NCBI GenBank assembly: GCA_937873345.1
Contig: CALMRL010000336.1
Location: 1 to 8,099 of the forward strand
Direction: 5' to 3'
DNA from: an uncultured Beijerinckiaceae bacterium
GTDB lineage: Bacteria > Pseudomonadota > Alphaproteobacteria > Rhizobiales > Beijerinckiaceae
DNA: 8,099 nt
Shown: one piece after another, positions 1 through 8,099 of the stretch
Position numbering within the stretch: the stretch's first letter is position 1
Layout: each line of letters begins with the position of its first letter
The notes under the pieces: model-generated
The model's database searches: none
Told to the model about the DNA's origin: nothing
What the model saw: the letters and a program-made list of their open reading frames with translations, nothing else
Translations under genes and position numbers: made by a program

Positions 1-3916
<3,916 letters not shown>

Positions 3917-3925
3917 GTCCGCGGC

Positions 3926-3942
3926 GCCCCGTCCGGGGCTTT
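3926..3942 (+). terminator. Small terminator-like hairpin between gltB and gltD
   Basis: The arms GCCCC (3926-3930) and GGGGC (3935-3939) enclose a GTCC loop and are followed by TTT. A sixth G-C pair is possible if the loop is reduced to two bases. The stem is short and the T run weak, so full termination is unlikely. It could act as a partial terminator or as an RNA processing or stability element that sets the gltB:gltD ratio. That role is inference; only the inverted repeat is seen. Confidence 0.3.
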
Positions 3943-3974
3943 CCATCACGCGACGAACTCAAGGCCGCGAGCCC

Positions 3975-5447
<1,473 letters not shown>

Positions 5448-5515
5448 GACACCGGACCGTGAAGCGCGAGCGGGTTTCGGGCTGTCTGATGCGCTACGGC
5501 GGCCGAACTTTACAG

Positions 5516-5538
5516 CCGGAGCGCGTAAGACGCGCCGG
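5516..5538. terminator. Candidate hairpin between convergent gltD and the EamA gene
   Basis: A perfect 6-bp stem GCGCGT (5521-5526) / ACGCGC (5530-5535) has an AAG loop. It is extended by CCG (5516-5518) with CGG (5536-5538) across a two-base bulge. It sits in the 105-base gap between two genes whose 3' ends face each other, where a shared terminator is expected. Neither strand has a clear T run after it, so it is not a classic intrinsic terminator; Rho could do the job instead. Confidence 0.35.
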
Positions 5539-5552
5539 CCGGCCCATGCGCC

Positions 5553-6446
5553 CTATCCCCGGTCCCGTGCGATCGCGACGCCGACCGAGGCGACGAACAT
5601 GCCGGCGATCTGCACCGGCACCAGCCCCTCGCCGAACAGCGCCAGCGCCATCAGCGCGGTGACCGGCGGCACGAGGTAGAACAGCGACGTCACCCGCGCC
5701 ACGGCACCCTCGCGAAGCAGGCGCAGCAGCAGAAGCGTGGTGACGACCGAAACCACCACCACCGCCCAGGCCAGCCCGATCCACACCCTCGGCGTGTTAA
5801 CGAGCGCAAGCTCGCCGACCCCGCCGACGGCGCGGGCGTGGACCATCAAGGCCAGCGGCACGGTGACGGCGAGACCGCCGAGGAACTGGATCGCCGCGCC
5901 GGCGCGCAGATCGACCGATCCGCCGATGCGCTTCTGCCAGATCGTGCCGAAGGTGATGCCGAGCGTGCCGGCGGAACAGGCGACCACCGTCGGCATCGGC
6001 ACGGCCGTGCCACCGCGCAAATCCGGCAGCAGCACGAGCACGGCGCCGCCGAAGCCGATGGCGATGCCGAGCCATCGCTTGGCGGACACCCTCTCGCGCA
6101 GGAGCGGCCAAGCGAGCACGGCGGTGAGGAGCGGCTGGGTGCCGGCGATCAGCGCCGCTATAGCCGCCGGCAGGCCGTTCTTGATCGACCAGAACACCCC
6201 GCCGACGTAGACGCCCTGCATCAGCACGCCCGCGACGAAGCTGTTGCCCCAGGCACCCGCCGTGCGCGGCCAGGCGGCGCGGCCGAGCAGGGCGATCGCC
6301 GCCAGAAGCACGGCGCTGAGCGCGAAGCGGATGGAGACGAAGCCTTCGGGCTCGACGAAGGGGCGCACCAGTCGCGCCACGACGAAGCCGGACGCCCAGA
6401 GCAGGACGAAGATCGCTGGCGCGAAACTGCCGATCAGCCGTGCCAT
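5553..6446 (-). CDS. EamA-family (drug/metabolite transporter superfamily) permease
   Basis: A 297-residue inner-membrane protein of the DMT superfamily with two EamA repeats, the usual length for ten-helix members. Predicted helices by hydrophobicity are roughly 8-26, 37-55, 69-87, 93-113, 124-141, 151-169, 183-202, 222-242, 248-271 and 275-293. Family hallmarks are the AGTQPLLTAVLAW stretch in helix 4 (101-113) followed by the basic LLRERVSAKRW loop, and the matching FYLVPPVTALMALALFGE in helix 9 (256-273), showing the internal duplication. Known members export amino acids, metabolites or drugs; the substrate here cannot be read from sequence. The ATG at 6446-6444 has a GAGG about ten bases upstream. 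The gene reads away from the EF-hand gene, 167 bases from its stop, on the same strand, and converges on gltD. That spacing and the hairpins in it suggest its own promoter. Nothing ties it to glutamate synthesis beyond position. Confidence 0.93.
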   Translation of the reverse strand: MARLIGSFAPAIFVLLWASGFVVARLVRPFVEPEGFVSIRFALSAVLLAAIALLGRAAWPRTAGAWGNSFVAGVLMQGVYVGGVFWSIKNGLPAAIAALIAGTQPLLTAVLAWPLLRERVSAKRWLGIAIGFGGAVLVLLPDLRGGTAVPMPTVVACSAGTLGITFGTIWQKRIGGSVDLRAGAAIQFLGGLAVTVPLALMVHARAVGGVGELALVNTPRVWIGLAWAVVVVSVVTTLLLLRLLREGAVARVTSLFYLVPPVTALMALALFGEGLVPVQIAGMFVASVGVAIARDRG

Positions 6447-6503
6447 GTCAGAGGTTCCTCACCTATCGTGCGGTCCCGCGGACGCCCGATGGGGATGCCC
6501 GCT

Positions 6504-6532
6504 GCCGACGCGGACCCGACGGTCGCGTCGGC
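6504..6532. repeat. Perfect 9-bp inverted repeat upstream of the EamA gene
   Basis: GCCGACGCG (6504-6512) pairs with CGCGTCGGC (6524-6532) around an 11-base loop. It lies about 58 bases upstream of the EamA-family start and about 80 bases past the EF-hand stop, both read on the minus strand. It could be the EF-hand gene's terminator (though without a T run), a leader structure of the transporter mRNA, or a regulator-binding palindrome. Its core arm is reused in a second hairpin nearby (6568-6593). Confidence 0.5.
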
Positions 6533-6567
6533 GGGCTAGCATCTGGACGCCACCGGGCGGAAGCGTC

Positions 6568-6593
6568 CCGACGCCCGCCCTGCCATGCGTCGG
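6568..6593. repeat. Second hairpin reusing the same 7-base arms
   Basis: CCGACGC (6568-6574) pairs with GCGTCGG (6587-6593) across a 12-base loop, about 20 bases after the EF-hand stop codon on the minus strand. Both arms also occur in the 6504-6532 inverted repeat. The 11-mer GCGTCGGCGGG is present twice on the plus strand, at 6525-6535 and 6587-6597. The position just past the EF-hand gene fits a terminator or mRNA 3'-end stabiliser, but no T run follows. Confidence 0.4.
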
Positions 6594-6613
6594 CGGGTTG
6601 AAACCTTTCGCAA

Positions 6614-7027
6614 TTAGTGCAGCAGCATCCGCAGCTTCTCGCCGGCGGGCGTCTCCAGCTCCTTCATGCTGAGCGTCTTGTCGTCGTTGGTGTTGGCTTT
6701 GTCGAACAGCTTGCCGGCGTAGGCCACGAACTCGGCCTCGTCGACGGTCTTGTCCTTGTCCGTATCGGCGGCGGCCAGGCCGGCCTCGCCGACGCGGCCC
6801 TGCAGCTCCTTCTGGTCGAGGGTCTTGTCGTGGTCGGCCTCGATCTCGGTGAACTTCTTCTTGGCGTAGGCCGAAATCTCGTCCTTCGATAGGGTGTTGT
6901 CCTTGTTGGTGTTGGCGGCGGCCATGAACTCGGCCGCGCTCACCTCCTTGGCGGAGACCGGTCCCACCATCCCGAAGCCCCCGAGGGCCAAGGTGACCAT
7001 GCCGGCCGCGATCAATCTGTTGTTCAT
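6614..7027 (-). CDS. Exported four-EF-hand protein with lanmodulin-like layout
   Basis: A 137-residue protein with a signal peptide of about 26 residues: basic start MNNR, a hydrophobic core, and a likely cut after PVSA. A mature periplasmic protein of about 111 residues would follow. Four 12-residue EF-hand loops lie at 39-50, 63-74, 88-99 and 112-123, separated by 12, 13 and 12 residues. Ordinary EF-hand pairs are much farther apart; this close spacing is, to my knowledge, that of lanmodulin, the lanthanide-binding protein of Methylorubrum. Between loops 2 and 3, LQGRVGEAGL also resembles lanmodulin, as does the TPAG tail after loop 4. Differences: no proline at loop position 2 (T, A, T, T), and position 6 is N, K, K, K instead of glycine. 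Loop 3 keeps D1, D3, D5, D9 and E12. Loops 1 and 4 have N1, N3, D5, S9, E12. Loop 2 starts with Glu. Likely role: periplasmic binding of Ca2+ or a lanthanide. Metal identity is unproven, and a more general periplasmic EF-hand protein is the alternative. Confidence 0.9.
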   Translation of the reverse strand: MNNRLIAAGMVTLALGGFGMVGPVSAKEVSAAEFMAAANTNKDNTLSKDEISAYAKKKFTEIEADHDKTLDQKELQGRVGEAGLAAADTDKDKTVDEAEFVAYAGKLFDKANTNDDKTLSMKELETPAGEKLRMLLH

Positions 7028-7030
7028 TGC

Positions 7031-7039
7031 ATCACCTCC
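7031..7039 (-). promoter_or_regulatory. Strong Shine-Dalgarno site of the EF-hand gene
   Basis: Read on the minus strand, GGAGGTGAT is a near-full match to the anti-Shine-Dalgarno end of 16S rRNA. The GGAGG core lies seven bases before the ATG at 7027-7025. This fixes the start of the EF-hand gene and predicts strong translation, as expected for an abundant periplasmic binding protein. No convincing -35/-10 promoter was seen in the 189-base region upstream. Confidence 0.85.
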
Positions 7040-7216
7040 ATTCGCGGACGGGCACCCACCAGCGGGTTGCTGCGGGAGAAAACCTGTCCGTAGCGCTCGC
7101 GCAACCGCGCCTGCGGCGGCCTGTTCCCTGCCTGACGAAGCGGAAGATGAATCGGGAGGTCCTTCCCGGCCTGCACGGCCAGCATGTCCTGGCCCGACGG
7201 TTCATGCGCCCAAGGC

Positions 7217-7672
7217 TCAGACGTTGCGCGCCATGAACGTTCCGGCCGAACCCGCTTCGCTGTCCACGAAGTGCACGTCGTCCGGCGCGCGGCGCGGCGC
7301 GTCGATCGCCATGAAGACGAGCGGCTCCTCGATGATCTCGGGGATCGAATGCACCACGTCGCGCGCGAAGCAGATCAGTTGCCCAGGCGAACATTCCGCC
7401 GCCTGCGAGGCATCGCCCATCCAGAACAGGCCCCGGCCGGAGACCACGTACAGGTACTCGTCGCAGGATCGGTGGAAGTGCGCCGGCACAGGCTTGTAGA
7501 CGCGAAACAGCCGCGCGCTCGAATCCGGGCAGTCGCGGAGGTAGACGTCGGCGAGCATGGTGTCGGCATGCTCCGGCAGTTCTTTCGCGCGCTCGCCGAC
7601 GACGTAGCGGCCACCGACCGAGACACCCTGCGCCGATCCCTGTGCGCCCGATGCCTGTCCACCGTCGACCAT
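7217..7672 (-). CDS. Single-domain cupin protein
   Basis: A small cytoplasmic beta-barrel cupin without signal peptide. The start chosen is ATG 7672-7670 (151 residues), because GGAGGAG lies just upstream with five bases between its GGAGG core and the ATG. An in-frame ATG at 7684 would add only MEER, but that codon overlaps the Shine-Dalgarno site itself. In the 151-residue numbering, cupin motif 1 is HFHRSCDEYLYVVSG, giving metal ligands H65, H67 and E72 with G79. Motif 2 is PGQLICFARDVVHSIPE with H108. All four usual metal-binding side chains are therefore present, so a bound divalent metal is likely. Cupins of this kind range from dioxygenases and isomerases to sensors, and I do not recognise a specific family or substrate. 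It is divergent from bchI across 107 bases, so a shared control region is possible. It lies upstream of the EF-hand gene on the same strand, 189 bases apart. Confidence 0.88.
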   Translation of the reverse strand: MVDGGQASGAQGSAQGVSVGGRYVVGERAKELPEHADTMLADVYLRDCPDSSARLFRVYKPVPAHFHRSCDEYLYVVSGRGLFWMGDASQAAECSPGQLICFARDVVHSIPEIIEEPLVFMAIDAPRRAPDDVHFVDSEAGSAGTFMARNV

Positions 7673-7675
7673 CCG

Positions 7676-7682
7676 CTCCTCC
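7676..7682 (-). promoter_or_regulatory. Shine-Dalgarno site that sets the cupin start
   Basis: GGAGGAG on the minus strand (GGAGG core 7682-7678) is spaced five bases from ATG 7672-7670. Because it overlaps the upstream in-frame ATG at 7684, the downstream ATG is the better start. No comparable site precedes the upstream ATG, where the bases read CCGCCTCGCGGCT. Confidence 0.7.
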
Positions 7683-7779
7683 ATAGCCGCGAGGCGGCAT
7701 CGATCAGGCCCCTTCGCCCGGCTTGCGGCAGCGCTCGGGCTGACGCAAGGTTCCGGCCTGTCGCACCCCGAGCAGCGCC

Positions 7780-8099
7780 TTGCCAGCCTTCCCCTTCTCC
7801 GCCATCGCCGGCCAGGCCGAGATGAAGCTCGCCATCCTGATCGCGGCGATCGACCCCGGCATCGGCGGCGTGCTGATCCTCGGTGACCGCGGCTCCGGCA
7901 AGTCCACGGCGGTGCGCGCGCTCTCCGCGCTGTTGCCGCCGCTGCCGGCGGTGGCGGGATGCCCCTACGGCTGCGACCCCGCCTCGCCAGCCGGGCAATG
8001 CGATGTTTGCCATAGCCACGACGGCCCGCTCGCGGCCGAGCCGCGGCCGGTGCCGGTGGTCGACCTGCCGCTCGGCGCCACCGAGGACCGCGTCGTCGG
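7780..8099 (+). CDS. bchI: Magnesium chelatase ATPase subunit I, 3'-truncated by window edge
   Basis: This is the N-terminal 106 residues of the AAA+ motor subunit that, with BchD and BchH, inserts Mg2+ into protoporphyrin IX for bacteriochlorophyll synthesis in the cytoplasm. The frame opens after TGA 7741-7743. The family start motif FPFSAIAGQ is at residues 4-12, IDPGIGGVLILGDRG at 24-38, and Walker A GDRGSGKST at 35-43 (Thr to Ser in the usual GDRGTGKST). The BchI signature VPVVDLPLGATEDRVV is at 91-106. The only in-frame start codon before the conserved region is TTG 7780; ATG 7822 would remove FPFSAIAGQ. No good Shine-Dalgarno site precedes the TTG. Between Walker A and the signature there is a cysteine cluster, C61, C65, C74, C77 (CX3CX8CX2C), followed by His78 and His80. 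It is divergent from the cupin. The alternative is a related chelatase-type ATPase outside photosynthesis, but the sequence fits purple-bacterial BchI well. Confidence 0.92.
   Translation, partial: MPAFPFSAIAGQAEMKLAILIAAIDPGIGGVLILGDRGSGKSTAVRALSALLPPLPAVAGCPYGCDPASPAGQCDVCHSHDGPLAAEPRPVPVVDLPLGATEDRVV

Noticed and set aside
5838..6672. Plus-strand frames opposite the EamA gene and the start of the intergenic region
   Set aside because: They oppose a clear ten-helix membrane protein; their composition is hydrophilic and repetitive, without motifs.
7153..7168. Small inverted repeat CGGGA / TCCCG with a six-base loop, downstream of the cupin
   Set aside because: Only five pairs and no T run on the minus strand; too weak to call a terminator.
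7032..7700. A 222-codon minus-strand frame overlapping the cupin in another phase
   Set aside because: The cupin frame has both cupin motifs and a good Shine-Dalgarno site; this frame has neither and is Arg-rich.
7673..7779. Search for promoters, PpsR/CrtJ (TGT-N12-ACA) and FNR-type sites in the cupin-bchI gap
   Set aside because: No TGT-N12-ACA, no TTGAT-N4-ATCAA and no convincing -35/-10 pair could be found by eye.
7184..8019. Frames opposite the cupin (plus, 7184-7825) and opposite bchI (minus, 7375-8019)
   Set aside because: Both are antisense shadows of genes with intact family motifs.

Overview
This is a GC-rich stretch (by eye about two-thirds G+C or more) whose proteins point to an alphaproteobacterium, most likely a Hyphomicrobiales-type bacterium. 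The GltB/GltD pair looks like those of that group. A BchI-type magnesium chelatase subunit at the right edge suggests a phototroph or a bacteriochlorophyll-bearing methylotroph/heterotroph. A periplasmic EF-hand protein with the layout of lanmodulin recalls Methylobacterium-like bacteria. The genus cannot be fixed from this sequence alone.

Layout, left to right: (1) positions 1-3916 (+), glutamate synthase large subunit gltB, missing its first roughly 200-270 codons; (2) 3975-5447 (+), glutamate synthase small subunit gltD, 58 bases downstream, forming a gltBD operon with a small hairpin in the gap; (3) 5553-6446 (-), a ten-helix EamA/DMT-family exporter, convergent with gltD; (4) 6614-7027 (-), a small exported protein with four EF-hand loops; (5) 7217-7672 (-), a single-domain cupin whose true start is probably 12 bases inside the longest reading frame; (6) 7780-8099 (+), the 5' end of bchI, divergent from the cupin gene, with a probable TTG start and cut by the window edge.

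How the parts relate: gltB and gltD encode the two subunits of NADPH-dependent glutamate synthase, which with glutamine synthetase assimilates ammonium. The remaining genes are not obviously linked to it. BchI is the AAA+ motor subunit of magnesium chelatase, the first committed step of bacteriochlorophyll synthesis, so the right edge may be the border of a photosynthesis gene region. The cupin is its divergent neighbour, of unknown substrate.

The most notable item is the EF-hand protein. The spacing of its four loops (12, 13 and 12 residues between them) is that of lanmodulin, the lanthanide-binding periplasmic protein of Methylorubrum. However, the loops lack the lanmodulin proline at position 2 and the usual glycine at position 6 (lysine in three of four). 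It looks like a lanmodulin-fold relative with altered metal sites. No RNA genes, CRISPR arrays, insertion sequences or prophage parts were seen, and there is no gene-free stretch longer than 300 bases.
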